Below are positions 58,301 to 64,000 of a stretch of 64,000 nucleotides of DNA, in pieces; position 1 is the stretch's first letter, and each line of letters opens with the position of its first letter. Below the pieces are notes generated by a model, which worked only from the letters and a program-made list of their open reading frames with translations, was not told the origin of the DNA and did no database searches. Origin of the DNA: Macrosoma leucophasiata (Eukaryota > Arthropoda > Insecta > Lepidoptera > Hedylidae). Location of the stretch: the NCBI GenBank assembly GCA_036365455.1, contig JAWQUS010000007.1, positions 23,824,001 through 23,888,000 of the forward strand, read 5' to 3'. A program made the translations under genes and the position numbers.

Positions 58301-61300
58301 AGAGAAATTATAATAAACGAATTTCTGACATTTCATTTTTTTTCGTTAAATCCTATGAATACTTTTCGTGTAGCTAGTGTAGCAATCTTTCCGTTTTTTT
58401 TTTTTTAATATTTAATGTTCACTCGCATGTGTTATTGCGAAAAATAAATAGTACAATAGCTTTGCAGTTTAACGCGTTATCTGTTAAACAGATATGCATA
58501 TTTATATCCTTTAATTAAGAAATGTATAATTGTGCATGCACTTTAAATACTGAGGACTGCCTTCTGTATGAGATTCTACTAGATTAACATCATCATTATT
58601 AGAGCTTGATGTTAATAGCAATATTACCTAATTAATCAGTAAAAAAAAACATTAAAATCTAACTAATATATTTAAAAAAATTAAGCAAAACACTTCGATG
58701 AAACTACTATGCACTAAATATAATAACCAGTTTACTTCAATTGTATTGAGAATAAACAATATTTAATTATAAAATACTTACGGTATTCTCCAGATAGTTT
58801 TGATATAAAATAATATTTAAACAAACTTTTTTAAAATATTTAAACAAAACGATCCGATAAAACACAAATAAATTCAATTAATATTGAAAAATATTTAAAA
58901 AAAATCCTTTTACATAAAAATTATCAACTTTGTCCAAAACTGCACTAATGTCTGCGCGCACGCATCTAGCGAGAAGGTAAACGGCATTGCCCGAACTCAA
59001 GAGCTGAGGTGTGTACTGGCGCGCGGAGGTGTGGCTTATAAAAATATGGATGACTCCAGAATAAACGATCGTAACCTGTTGTTTCTCGCTTTTGCTACAC
59101 TAGCTACACGAAAAGTATTCATAGGATATAACGAAAAAAAATGAAATGTAAGAAATTCGTTTATTATAATTTATCTCTGACTCTTGATTTATTTTTAATA
59201 AATGTGCACGGAATATACATTTTTGTTAAATTACTGGTCTAGTGACCCACCCCGGCTTTGCACGGGTACAATGTACGGCAAATTATTATGAAACATTATT
59301 TTGTAATCTTTTATGTCCAAAAAAATATGGACATGCCCCATTTATATGCTCATGAAGGGAGAAAAGTTGTTTTTTTTTGGCATAGTACAATTTTAACAAA
59401 TACCCTAAAACTAGAAGCCCTAAATTAGAGGTCTAATTCTGGTAAATGCGGTCACCCTGATCATAAGTTTTTACATGTATATGCTTGAATGCATGTATTT
59501 ACAGTTGCTCTACCTACCCTTTTGGGAAATGTAGATGCGATGTTACATTTTGTAGTAGAAGACACGCTTTAAAAGAGCAATGCATCTTAACATAGAGCAA
59601 CACCGGAGGGGAGTACCCATATGCAGGCTGTTCCCTCTGTCAAAGCACAAGCCCAAATGGGCCCATACCTCTCGCCTAGATGTTTAAATGTGTGCGCGAT
59701 ATTGTTTTTGTATTTTGTTAAAGTCAAGGTGTGAGTTTCGTAGTAATAGACGTTTTTTTTCGTTCTGTGCGTGTGTCGTACGCATTTCCCCCCGCAGAAA
59801 ATGACAGACTGTTTTGCATCGGTAATAAACGCTATGACTTCTCCCCTCCAGTCCGCCGGGATCGGTGGGCCGCGTTGCTCTATGATCTTAATAAACAAAA
59901 CAAAATTAATTTGCCAGAAATGCCAAAAATTTGCAGTTGATTGGTTGGCAGTCAAGGTATGTATCTAAGTACAGAATTTATTTCGACTGTGAAATTTGGC
60001 GAAAACAACCAAATCTGTACATAATAAATACTACAAGGACATTTGACAGACAATCAAAACATGTTTTGGTTGTGAAACGTAGAAAATGAAGATGCTGTAC
60101 AGATCGCAAATGAACTTTGATATCTGTAATTTCTATACTCCGCGAAGCTACAGCGCTTTTTTAGGGTTCCGTAGTAGTTCCGTAGTACAAGGAACCCTTA
60201 TAGTTTCGCCATGTCAGTCTTTCTGTCCGGCCGCAGTTTAGCGCAAAATCTATTGGTACTAGAGACTTGAAATTTGGCACAAGTATACACCTTAATCACG
60301 CCGACAAAGTACTTAGTAGAATAAAAACTTGAAAAAAAAATGTATTTAATAAGAGGTACCTTCACTAAATGTATCGCGCGGATATTTTTTTTATTTTTCG
60401 TTTTCTATATAGGTGGATAGGTGGATATATAATAATTGTTGGATAGGTCTTTCAAAAATGTTAGGGACGTGCTAATATCATTTTTCGATTTAGTTAACTG
60501 TTCGTGACTTATTAAACTTTAAAGTGCCAATTTTCGTTAGAGTCAAGTGTCCCCCCCTCCCCTACCAATTAAACGGTTATTGTTAGAAATTCAAATGTTA
60601 CGGCAATAGTAGCTACATATAACGAAATTAAAAGGAAAACTATCACACTTGAGCTGGCTTGACAAGTTTGAGAGTAATAGTCGACCAAACGTAATTTGCT
60701 CCAAAATTTTGAACAACTCCATAAATTTTTTTTTCCTTCACATTTTTCAAACCTAAAAACTACAGAACCCTACACTGGGCGTGGCCCGACACGCACTTGA
60801 CCGGTTTTTATGTAATGAAACCGTTTAGTAGGACAAGTGGGAATAGAGACTCCCACTAGTTCTAACTATAATGTTACACCTTATATCGTAGAACTAGTTA
60901 CAAAAAAAACCTATTAGATCCACCGTCAGTGGCTTAGCTGGGAGAGGGAAAAGAGTGGGTGGGACACCCACTCTTTAAATAACCTACATTTGAATCATGG
61001 CAAGTTTCATACATTGATTTGTACAAAAAAAAGTCAGAAAAAGGTACAAGGTAAAACGGATTAGAAATATCATCTAGGGAACCTAAAGAACATTTTCTGG
61101 TATTTAATATTTTTTTAAATCACCGGAATAAAAATCGTCTTTCCTAACAACAACACTCCATACTAAAGTTCAACTTCAAACTTTTTATTCCGGAGAGCTA
61201 AAATATTTTAAGTATCAGGAAATGTTGTTTAGGTTCACTAAATAATATTTCCATGCTGTTTTATGGTGTACCTTTTTTATTTTTTTTCTGTACAAATCTT

Positions 61301-63739
61301 GCCATGATCCTTTGAGCTGTTTGACGTGAAAGCGCAACACAAAACTGACTTTCGCATTTATAATACCAGGGGGCGCCAAAGCAGAATTTGCTCAAATAAG
61401 GGGGCACAACGGTGAAGAACGGAGAAATAAGAAACAATAAGAAACAAAAGAATGGGAAGTATTTCCTTTTTTTGTTCATCCCCCCCCGGGTGCCACCCAT
61501 GTTAGCCTACCGTGGAACTGTTTAGTAGAACTAGTGGGAATGAATCATATGTGTGGCTGTAGGTATGTACAATAATATATAATTTCGCTTCACTTTATTT
61601 AAAAAATAGTTTTAGTACATAATATGTTTATTATTAAAAATAAACAACACAATGTTGACGACCGTACACACCGCTTCTATTTTTGTATTTTCTGTTTATA
61701 AGAGCGGTCGCTGGACTTTCTCACGTTTTATATTTGTTGAACAAAATATAAATAGGTAGTCCAAGATGTTTTTTACAAGATACGTTTTATTTTTAAGTAT
61801 GCAAAAAAATTATAGGTATAAGGAGATGCTAAATCCCGAATAAGATCTACGCACGGCGTCACAATGACTTGGGAGAGAGGTCATCGTCTGTATTTGACAC
61901 TTTTTTGTAGATGTTCCATAACCGAAACTACTAGACATACGAAATATTTATCGATCTGTAATTATTAATAGTATTCGGAACAGGTTTTGTAAAAAAAGTT
62001 TCGCATAACTTCGGATATTAGCGCAATCCAAATAAGCGTTCTAACAGTTTTTTTTATGAGTCTAAGGGTGAGATTCACAGACCGCAATAATAGTAAGGGA
62101 GCCCAAGAGGGGATTTTTGGATTTGCTCCAGCGCGTCAGATTAAGTTATAGGAGATACCTTGCACCCAATTCAGTACCTCCACCAAATCTAAGATTTCCA
62201 TAAAAGGCCGAACCCTTAGGGCTTCCGCCACGAGCTTGCCTCGCATCCAAATTGTCAGAATTTTGGATGGGAGCTTTGATGGGGTTCACTTTAGATCCTC
62301 TCTGAGTATCTGACATTCTTGAGTAATTTTTCACCTTCATTTTTGAACGAATCAAATGTTTTTGAAGAGGACGCGGCATCAACATCTTGGGTCAAGAGCG
62401 TGTCAGATATTCTGTGAGGGTTTAAAATGTGGCCAAACAATGCTCCTATCCAAAATTCAGACAAATCGGAAGATGAGTAAGATCGTAGCGACATTTTTTT
62501 TTTTTTTTAAGACTATTCTTCGGCCGCGTCTTTATATACGAACCTTAGATTTAGTGGAGATAACCAGCGGGGTTCAAGGAATCTCCCATATCTTTATCTG
62601 ACGCGCTCGAGTAAATCCAAAAATAGCATCCTGGGCTCCCCTACTATAAGGTCTGCGATTCGTACAGTTTTAAGCGTACTTTGCTCAAAGTCAAGTCGTA
62701 GTGCGCTCTGTGAATCTCACACTAAGCCTGGGTTGCACCAAGATATTTGTTCAAGTTATTGTAACATTTCACATCCCTCTCCTAACTTAAACAGATTTCT
62801 TTAAGTTAGAGTAGGATGTGAAATGTTACACTAACATTCACTTTAACAAAGATCGTAGTGCCACCCAGGCTTAGTGTGAGATTCACAGACCGCACTGCGA
62901 CTTTACTTTCAGCAAAGTATGCTTAGGGTAAGATTCACAGACCGTCCTACTACTTTACTTTGAACAAAGTATGCATAGAACTGTCAGTACAGTATGAGTT
63001 TTGACAATTCTTAGCGTATTTTGCCCATAGTAAAGTCGTAGTGCATAGTCCTTAGAATTTCAATCCTCAAAACTCATACTTTACTGGCAGTTACAAGCAC
63101 GCTCTGCTGAAAGTAAAGTCGTAGTGTGGTCTGTGAATCTCACCCAAGTACCTAAGTGGTCCCGGAATCGGTTCGTTATCTTGCTCTAGCTTAGACCGCG
63201 CGCATTGGTTAATGCAAGACAGCGATATAATTCAATGTAAATTATGTTACGATAGGTAACTGGAATTTAACCAAGATTGCTGTATTGATTCAAGTCACCA
63301 TCCGCTTTTGGAGGATAATATTTTTGCTAATGCAAAAATGCAAATGCGTTATGCCTCCGGTCAATATGATTACGGGCGCCGGGCAGCAGCGTCCCGCGAT
63401 AAAAGCTCCGCCACTGCGATCGCTAATCCGCTCGCAAAGCGTGGCGATAATTCTCCCATAAATAATGCATGAACTATTGTAGGTATCTTTTTTTTAATCT
63501 ATAACTTTTTAGAAACTTTGAGTCGCCGTGCGACTATGCGTGGGAATCTTTGGGGAAGGCGTATGTCCAGCAGTGGAGGTGCTTCAATTGAAGTGACAAA
63601 TAAAAATAAAACAATCTCACCTGCCCTGCGGCACAATGAAGACAGCATATTTGTTGATAGCTGGCGACTTCTTCTGGTCCACAATGTAGAGTGTATACCG
63701 AGGAGTGTCTTGGCCGGGCTGCATCAAGTCCATAGACAC
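40099..63739 (-). CDS. METTL13: METTL13 (eEF1A lysine and N-terminal methyltransferase), C-terminal part, 5' end beyond window
   Basis: Six minus-strand exons (63739-63621, 49859-49679, 48245-48068, 46980-46672, 43923-43795, 40370-40099) join in frame into 395 codons plus stop. They include RYTLYIVDQ, AVFIVPQGR, EWLFGTAGGRRQL, LHRGHQFD, the SGDYVVEDV linker, then the C-terminal Rossmann methyltransferase: SAM motif VLGLGGGGLCMFL, acidic VEIDPAMVEVA, FDMDSKERARGLACPPP and GHFILNLVCRD. In human METTL13 the N-terminal domain methylates a lysine of eEF1A and this C-terminal domain methylates its alpha-amino terminus (family knowledge). The N-terminal domain must lie beyond 64000. Introns are filled with SINEs, Helitrons and MITEs; the largest (about 13.8 kb) separates the first two exons. 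It is convergent with SUCO. Confidence 0.93.
40408..40615 (+). repeat. SINE-B, highly diverged
   Basis: GGTAGTAGGCAGGCCACTAT, GGGTTTGATCCCCGGGT and TTATCGGAAGTTGCCCAGTA are recognisable. Lies in METTL13 intron next to the last exon. Confidence 0.6.
40618..40775. repeat. MITE with ACGTGACAACGTC termini
   Basis: TTTTGACGTGACAACGTCTT at the left and AAGACGTTGTCACGTAAAAT at the right are inverted repeats. GC-rich interior without a gene. Confidence 0.65.
40776..41211. other. METTL13 intron, nothing recognised
   Basis: Mixed composition. A CGCCCGTAAAACCGACTTTA segment follows the MITE and may belong to another repeat; no gene supported. Confidence 0.4.
41212..41600 (+). repeat. SINE-T, longest copy
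   Basis: Flanked by TAGTGTAG (41204-41211, 41601-41608). The 5' part is a palindrome of the end sequence (ATTTCGCATTAACACATGCT and its complement), then ACTTCTTTAC, ATAGATGGCGCTACTGCC, the tRNA-like module and a T/A-rich 3' end. Confidence 0.75.
41494..41569 (+). tRNA. tRNA-Tyr-like pseudogene in SINE-T
   Basis: Box A TAGCTCAGTTGGAAGAGCGG is canonical; loop GGACTAGATTCCC; T arm GAGTTCAAATCTC. The acceptor stem is weaker here than in the 5.6 kb copy. Confidence 0.7.
41757..41941. repeat. Foldback MITE, about 70-bp arms
   Basis: TTGTCAGTTTCGTACCGCCT and AGGCGGTACGAAACTGACAA flank a short centre; arms extend to CAGGAGGCTGCCTAAC and GGAAGGCCCGCTG. Confidence 0.75.
42032..42418. repeat. Second foldback MITE, split by a SINE
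   Basis: Ends CAGGGGCCCGACCGCCTGAC and GGCGGTCGGCCCCCTG. Interior TTTCGTACCACCTAAC matches 41757-41941. A tRNA-derived SINE occupies 42069-42256. Confidence 0.7.
42069..42256 (-). repeat. tRNA-derived SINE
   Basis: The complement begins GACGACCCGGTTGGTCCAGC (box A TTGGTCCAGCGGT), with box B GGGTTCGATCCCC, then CGCGACTAATATTTGTATGG and a body ending near TATTTATTTATAATGG. Confidence 0.78.
42455..42868 (+). repeat. SINE-C copy
   Basis: GGCGGGAACCTTGAAAGAGG to GCAATATGCG and A-tail, directly abutting a SINE-A. Confidence 0.8.
42869..43155 (+). repeat. SINE-A copy joined to SINE-C tail
   Basis: Full-length core beginning TTTTACTGG right after the SINE-C A-tail; followed by a short AT microsatellite (43156-43170). 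Confidence 0.85.
43171..43794. other. METTL13 intron, no gene
   Basis: Contains GTCAGTCA runs near 43370-43400 and a short TATATA run at 43758-43776. Nothing coding is supported. Confidence 0.4.
43795..43923 (-). CDS. METTL13: METTL13 exon e
   Basis: The acceptor GTTGCAG precedes GTGCCCGC. It encodes ARYSCVMFDMDSKERARG and LACPPPHFLQ. The donor reads GACG|GTCGGT, weaker than the others, but only this choice continues in frame into GHFILNLVCRD. This exon is strikingly GC-rich compared with its flanks. Confidence 0.9.
44199..44556 (+). repeat. SINE-C copy
   Basis: TGAAGGAGGCGTGTGGTGCT through TTACTTGACACTGGCAGTAT and A-tail. Confidence 0.78.
44568..44800 (-). repeat. Dispersed repeat X, copy 2
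   Basis: Inverted match to 672-893 (GGACACTTCGACGTCCCGCC, GGTATTCTCTACGTGCT, TAGAGACCAAATTAAGCG). Confidence 0.65.
44815..45122. mobile_element. 308-bp TIR element with GC-rich core
   Basis: TTGAAACGAAGTTCCT and AGGAACTTCGTTTCAA are perfect 16-bp terminal inverted repeats. The core has CpG-rich sequence and a TCTCGCTCTCTCTCG run. An ATG at 45072 opens a short frame to the end, perhaps the start of a lost transposase. Confidence 0.72.
45165..45478 (-). repeat. SINE-C copy
   Basis: The complement runs from GGCGGGAACCTTAAAAAAGG to the ATCGTTTTACTTAACACTG end. Confidence 0.75.
45758..46165 (-). mobile_element. Penelope-like GIY-YIG endonuclease domain fragment
   Basis: An open frame of about 135 codons on the complement (stop TAG 45758-45760): LSYIGQTKRAVSTRVKEHIA (GIY-YIG core with the conserved Tyr, Gly and Arg), CEHIADKPNHYIRFD, REHKPIPRMVREAIEIKKHP and DGWRLSTSWDPIL, typical of the C-terminal endonuclease of Penelope-like retroelements. 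The reverse transcriptase is absent, cut by an inversion at about 46165. The 3' flank to 45600 carries the CGACGTTTCGGTCGCTTTTC motif seen at 8.8 kb. Confidence 0.82.
46069..46271. repeat. Palindrome of Penelope GIY-YIG sequence
   Basis: About 93-bp arms (46069-46163 and 46177-46271) around a 13-base centre. Both arms encode the same SYIGQTKRAVSTRVKEHIAD segment, one on each strand. Confidence 0.85.
46354..46629 (+). repeat. SINE-A, 5' end shortened by about 14 bp
   Basis: Starts within GAGCTCCAGTGACGGAGCTC and ends ACATAAAAAAAATA. It lies just downstream of METTL13 exon d, in the intron. Confidence 0.83.
46672..46980 (-). CDS. METTL13: METTL13 exon d, SAM-binding motif
   Basis: The acceptor CTTACAG precedes TAAAAAGG and the donor is GATG|GTAAAA. 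It encodes a Lys-rich linker, YLYHSFMSVGAHLAAG, motif I VLGLGGGGLCMFL and the acidic VEIDPAMVEVA, then DDRLQVQVKDGIDFL. Gly-rich motif I and Glu/Asp of motif post-I are the cofactor-binding residues in this family. Confidence 0.94.
46995..47290 (+). repeat. SINE-T copy
   Basis: ATATTTCACTGGCATGTGTT, AACAACTTCTTTACGATATT, ATAGATGTCGCTACTGCCAC and the tRNA-like module. No clear TSD. Confidence 0.72.
47212..47286 (+). tRNA. tRNA-Tyr-like pseudogene in SINE-T
   Basis: Box A TAGCTCACTTGGGCGAGC, CTAGATT loop, T arm GCGGGTTCAAGTCCCGC perfect. The acceptor stem is partly decayed. Confidence 0.7.
47627..48035 (+). repeat. SINE-B (5'-truncated) split by SINE-A
   Basis: TTGTTACATGGGCCAAAACG to GCTTGAAT, then SINE-A, then ATGCATGCATTTATCTCTGC to GTGAAGTTACG. 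It ends only about 30 bases before METTL13 exon c (on + coordinates). Confidence 0.82.
47686..47979 (+). repeat. SINE-A nested in SINE-B
   Basis: Starts GGTGGTAGAGCTCCAGTGAC (a few bases short of full 5' end) and has a 17-A tail, suggesting a recent insertion. Confidence 0.85.
48068..48245 (-). CDS. METTL13: METTL13 exon c
   Basis: The acceptor ACTCCGCAG precedes ATCCCGTTC and the donor is ACCG|GTGAGA. It encodes IPFLSLGSDVGRR, SGDYVVEDV and RRLVFLDNQFLVQSEAKL. A more upstream TTTCAG at about 48300 would read a stop after nine codons, so the nearer AG was chosen. Confidence 0.92.
48354..48934 (-). mobile_element. Helitron split by SINE-B
   Basis: The complement ends TTTGCCGGGTCAGCTAG and carries CGCTAAAACTCGAGAACGGC; a SINE-B sits in its middle. 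It lies in the METTL13 intron between exons b and c. Confidence 0.78.
48468..48787 (+). repeat. SINE-B with 9-bp TSD
   Basis: ATTTCACTT at 48459-48467 and 48788-48796. Box A is TAGCGTAGTGG, box B GGTTCGATGCC. Confidence 0.86.
48935..49678. other. METTL13 intron with a Helitron remnant
   Basis: 49140-49300 shows Helitron-like CCCAATCGGTTCAGCCGTTC and ACTAACACGACTTTC on the complement. The rest is AT-rich with nothing recognised. Confidence 0.5.
49679..49859 (-). CDS. METTL13: METTL13 exon b
   Basis: The acceptor ACTTTCAG precedes AGAGGCC and the donor is CAG|GTGAGG. One base completes the Arg of PQGR, then 60 codons (EWLFGTAGGRRQL ... LVVAILHRGHQFDTLD ... LAPYGFTGQ), ending on a codon boundary. 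Confidence 0.92.
49947..50213 (-). repeat. SINE-A with internal deletion
   Basis: Full ends on the complement, but about 20 bp around GTAGTGTTCAGCACTATC is missing. Confidence 0.83.
50300..50491. repeat. 192-bp foldback element with perfect 35-bp hairpin
   Basis: Outer arms AGTGCCTAGTGCGAGAT and its complement. Inner arms 50354-50388 and 50403-50437 are exactly complementary (core GATTTGTATGGAATTGAAGG) with a 14-base loop. Confidence 0.85.
50523..51352. repeat. Repeat D, copy 2, with SINE-B inside
   Basis: GATGTTGCGAGCTCGGCTCT to TTTTTGCAACATCTCC, collinear with 32415-32957 except for the SINE-B. Confidence 0.75.
50618..50924 (+). repeat. SINE-B with 10-bp TSD
   Basis: AATTTATTCA at 50608-50617 and 50925-50934 fixes exact boundaries: GCCTCGGTAGCCTAGTGG at the 5' end, GTGAAGTTACGT at the 3' end. 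Confidence 0.92.
51353..53445. repeat. Composite repeat region in METTL13 intron
   Basis: Two related stretches TTTCATACACAAACAAACA (51348 and 51907). TTTTTAACCGACTTCTTAAAG at about 51688 is mirrored by GAAGTCGGTTAAAAAC at about 53432, so these may be the ends of one element. 52220-52760 is a GC-richer retrotransposon-like segment sharing GTGAGATGTTGAATATA with 5.1 kb. No intact ORF. Confidence 0.5.
53536..53810 (+). repeat. SINE-B, internally shortened
   Basis: Box A TAGCCTAGTGG is intact; box B reads GATTCGATTCC. The segment between TTTCCCAGTA and CCACCTGTTACATGG is deleted. Confidence 0.85.
53907..54052. mobile_element. Complete Harbinger-like MITE, TAA TSD
   Basis: CCCCCTTATTCATAAACGTA and its complement at both ends, flanked by TAA (53904-53906, 54053-54055). 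146 bp, no ORF. The 3-bp TWA target duplication is a PIF/Harbinger trait. Confidence 0.8.
54053..54290 (+). mobile_element. Decayed Helitron fragment
   Basis: ACACGAGAACGACTGAACCG and AACCACAATTTCATTTTCCC match the 25.5 kb Helitron; no clear terminus. Confidence 0.55.
54291..54555. other. METTL13 intron, nothing recognised
   Basis: AT-rich. Confidence 0.4.
54556..54894. mobile_element. Harbinger-like MITE, TTA TSD
   Basis: GGGGTCGTTCATAAATTACG and ATAATTTATGAACGACCCC ends, flanked by TTA (54553-54555, 54895-54897). 339 bp with C-rich/G-rich inner repeats. Confidence 0.8.
54981..55510 (-). mobile_element. Helitron with truncated SINE-A inside
   Basis: CTAGCTGTGCCCGCGAC at 54981 is the complement of a CTAG end; the other end complements TCTACACTAATATT. 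A SINE-A 3' piece fills 55083-55250. Confidence 0.72.
55083..55250 (+). repeat. SINE-A, 5'-truncated, nested in Helitron
   Basis: Starts TACGGCCCTGTAATTTCCGG and ends TTATTACATAAAAAAAA; TTATTACATA also precedes the insertion, suggesting a microhomology-rich target. Confidence 0.8.
55704..56021 (-). repeat. SINE-B with 13-bp TSD
   Basis: TATATAAGAAATA at 55691-55703 and 56022-56034. The complement reads a full-length SINE-B with intact boxes A and B. Confidence 0.92.
56157..57998. repeat. Insect GGGTTCCGTA-type repeat with nested MITE
   Basis: Left AAAACGGACAAGTGTAAGTT then GTGAGGGTTCCGTAA; right GAGGTACGGAACCCTAAAAA. AATCGGTCGAGTAGTTTCGG and GACAGACGGACAGACAGACG are typical internal words. 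No transposase visible. Confidence 0.6.
57607..57958. mobile_element. Harbinger-like MITE, TAA TSD
   Basis: GGGGCCGTTCAAGTATTACG and CGTAATACTTGAACGGCCCC ends, flanked by TAA (57604-57606, 57959-57961). 352 bp, related in ends to 54556-54894. Confidence 0.82.
58078..59378. repeat. Large inverted repeat, about 300-bp arms
   Basis: Arm 1 (58078-58385) and arm 2 (59092-59378) are inverted copies: e.g. CTTCATGAGCATATAAATGG vs its complement, and TTTCGTGTAGCTAGTGTAGC vs GCTACACTAGCTACACG. The spacer of about 706 bp is AT-rich, with one GC-richer patch at 58950-59040. Confidence 0.82.
59468..59550 (+). repeat. SINE-B 3' fragment, diverged
   Basis: GTATATGCTTGAATGCATGT and CCTACCCTTTTGGGAAATGT are decayed versions of the SINE-B end. 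Confidence 0.55.
59591..59884 (+). mobile_element. CATAGAGCAAC-type TIR element with 7-bp TSD
   Basis: Ends CATAGAGCAACACCGGAGGG and GCGTTGCTCTATG, flanked by ATCTTAA (59584-59590, 59885-59891). 294 bp, no transposase. Confidence 0.82.
60150..60815. repeat. GGGTTCCGTAG-type repeat, full copy
   Basis: TTTTTTAGGGTTCCGTAG at the left, TCTTTCTGTCCGGCCGCAG inside, and CTACAGAACCCTACACTGGG then ACACGCACTTGACCGGTTTT at the right. A common insect repeat; no ORF. Confidence 0.65.
60816..62065. other. METTL13 intron, mostly unique
   Basis: Contains a 12-bp-arm hairpin AAAGAGTGGGTG...CACCCACTCTTT at 60949-60976, and CCGGAATAAAAA/TTTTTATTCCGG inverted copies at 61123-61196. No gene supported. Confidence 0.5.
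62066..62660. repeat. TIR element with about 70-bp inverted ends
   Basis: GGGAGCCCAAGAGG ... TTTTTGGATTTGCTCCAGCG near 62098-62165 is inverted at 62570-62640 (CGCTCGAGTAAATCCAAAAA, CTGGGCTCCCCTA). It sits inside remnants of a GATTCACAGACCGCA element. Confidence 0.72.
62675..62926. repeat. Palindrome, about 125-bp arms, two nested layers
   Basis: Inner GCCTGGGTTGCACC ... GTGCCACCCAGGC (62726-62870) continues outward into CTGTGAATCTCACACTAA and its complement, then AAAGTCAAGTCGTAGTGC vs GCACTGCGACTTTACTTT. Confidence 0.8.
62931..63147. repeat. Foldback element, about 90-bp arms
   Basis: GGTAAGATTCACAGACCGTC ... CAGTATGAGTTTTGACA versus CAAAACTCATACTTTACTGG ... GGTCTGTGAATCTCACCC. Confidence 0.78.
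63362..63600 (+). mobile_element. LINE-like 3' fragments beside METTL13 exon a
   Basis: GGGCAGCAGCGTCCCGCGAT and GCTAATCCGCTCGCAAAGCG match 23.3 and 0.9 kb repeats; GAATCTTTGGGGAAGGCGTA translates to an RTE-like ESLGKAYVQQW tail. Confidence 0.5.
63621..63739 (-). CDS. METTL13: METTL13 exon a (first in window)
   Basis: The acceptor GATGCAG precedes GTGTCTATG and the donor is CAG|GTGAGA. It encodes 39 codons plus two bases, including RYTLYIVDQKKSP and YAVFIVPQG. The incoming phase is 0, so further upstream exons are needed. Confidence 0.9.
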
Positions 63740-63870
63740 CTGCATCAATAAACACCAATGGATTAATTAGTTTTTCTTCAAAAAGCACATTATCTATAAA
63801 AATAGATACATTGACAAGTTAAGAGAACATATTATTCAAGACAGTTAATTTTAAATTTACATTTGACTGG

Positions 63871-64000
63871 TTTTTTTATGTTATGAAAGTGACAAACAAG
63901 CATGCAGTTCACATTGATGTTAAGTGATGACTGCAGCCTATAGACACTTACACAAAGACCAAGGTGAAAATGCAGATGCGTTACCACTCGTGACGCCTAA
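63871..64000 (-). repeat. SINE-A, cut by window end
   Basis: The complement ends CACTTTCATAACATAAAAAAA and carries the AACATCAATGTGAACTGCAT block. Confidence 0.83.

Noticed and set aside
63534..63788. 84-codon minus-strand ORF over METTL13 exon a
   Set aside because: A different frame from the conserved RYTLYIVDQ/AVFIVPQGR reading; it extends past splice sites.

Overview
This is an AT-rich, repeat-packed eukaryotic nuclear window. Two spliced genes, GT-AG introns, tRNA- and 5S-rRNA-derived SINEs, Helitron ends (5' TC, 3' CTAG between host A and T), RTE- and CR1/Jockey-like LINE tails and Penelope fragments together suggest a lepidopteran (moth or butterfly). The species is not identifiable by reading alone; the insect order is an inference from repeat style and from how well the two proteins match conserved animal families.

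Layout. 1-25,000 is intergenic: stacked SINEs, Helitrons, MITEs and unique AT-rich DNA, with no gene I can support. 25,397-39,170 (+) is a complete three-exon gene for a SUCO/Slp1-type SUN-domain ER membrane protein (about 1,050 aa): a signal-peptide exon, a 9 kb intron full of repeats, a 2.04 kb exon with the SUN domain, and a last exon with coiled coil, one transmembrane segment and a basic tail. 40,099-63,739 (-) is the 3' part of METTL13 (eEF1A lysine and N-terminal methyltransferase). Six exons join in frame into 395 codons plus a stop; its 5' exons lie beyond the right edge. The two genes converge tail to tail, with stop codons 928 bp apart. They have no obvious functional link: one concerns ER protein folding, the other modification of a translation factor.

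Nearly everything else is transposable-element derived. Labels local to this report: SINE-A (about 290 bp, 13 recent and several old copies), SINE-B (tRNA-derived, about 310 bp, box A TAGCCTAGTGG), SINE-C (about 400 bp, A-tailed), SINE-T (carries a complete tRNA-Tyr-like module near its 3' end), 5S-SINE (5S-rRNA-derived) and repeat D (about 550 bp). Several insertions are datable by nesting or by exact target-site duplications (TSDs).

No CRISPR array, operon or prokaryotic system is present, and I found no wholly new multigene system. The most unusual items are the tRNA-Tyr-like SINE-T family, a Penelope GIY-YIG remnant in a palindrome, a foldback element with a perfect 35-bp hairpin, a complete 5S-SINE with a 12-bp TSD, and a chain of palindromic elements at 62.0-63.2 kb.
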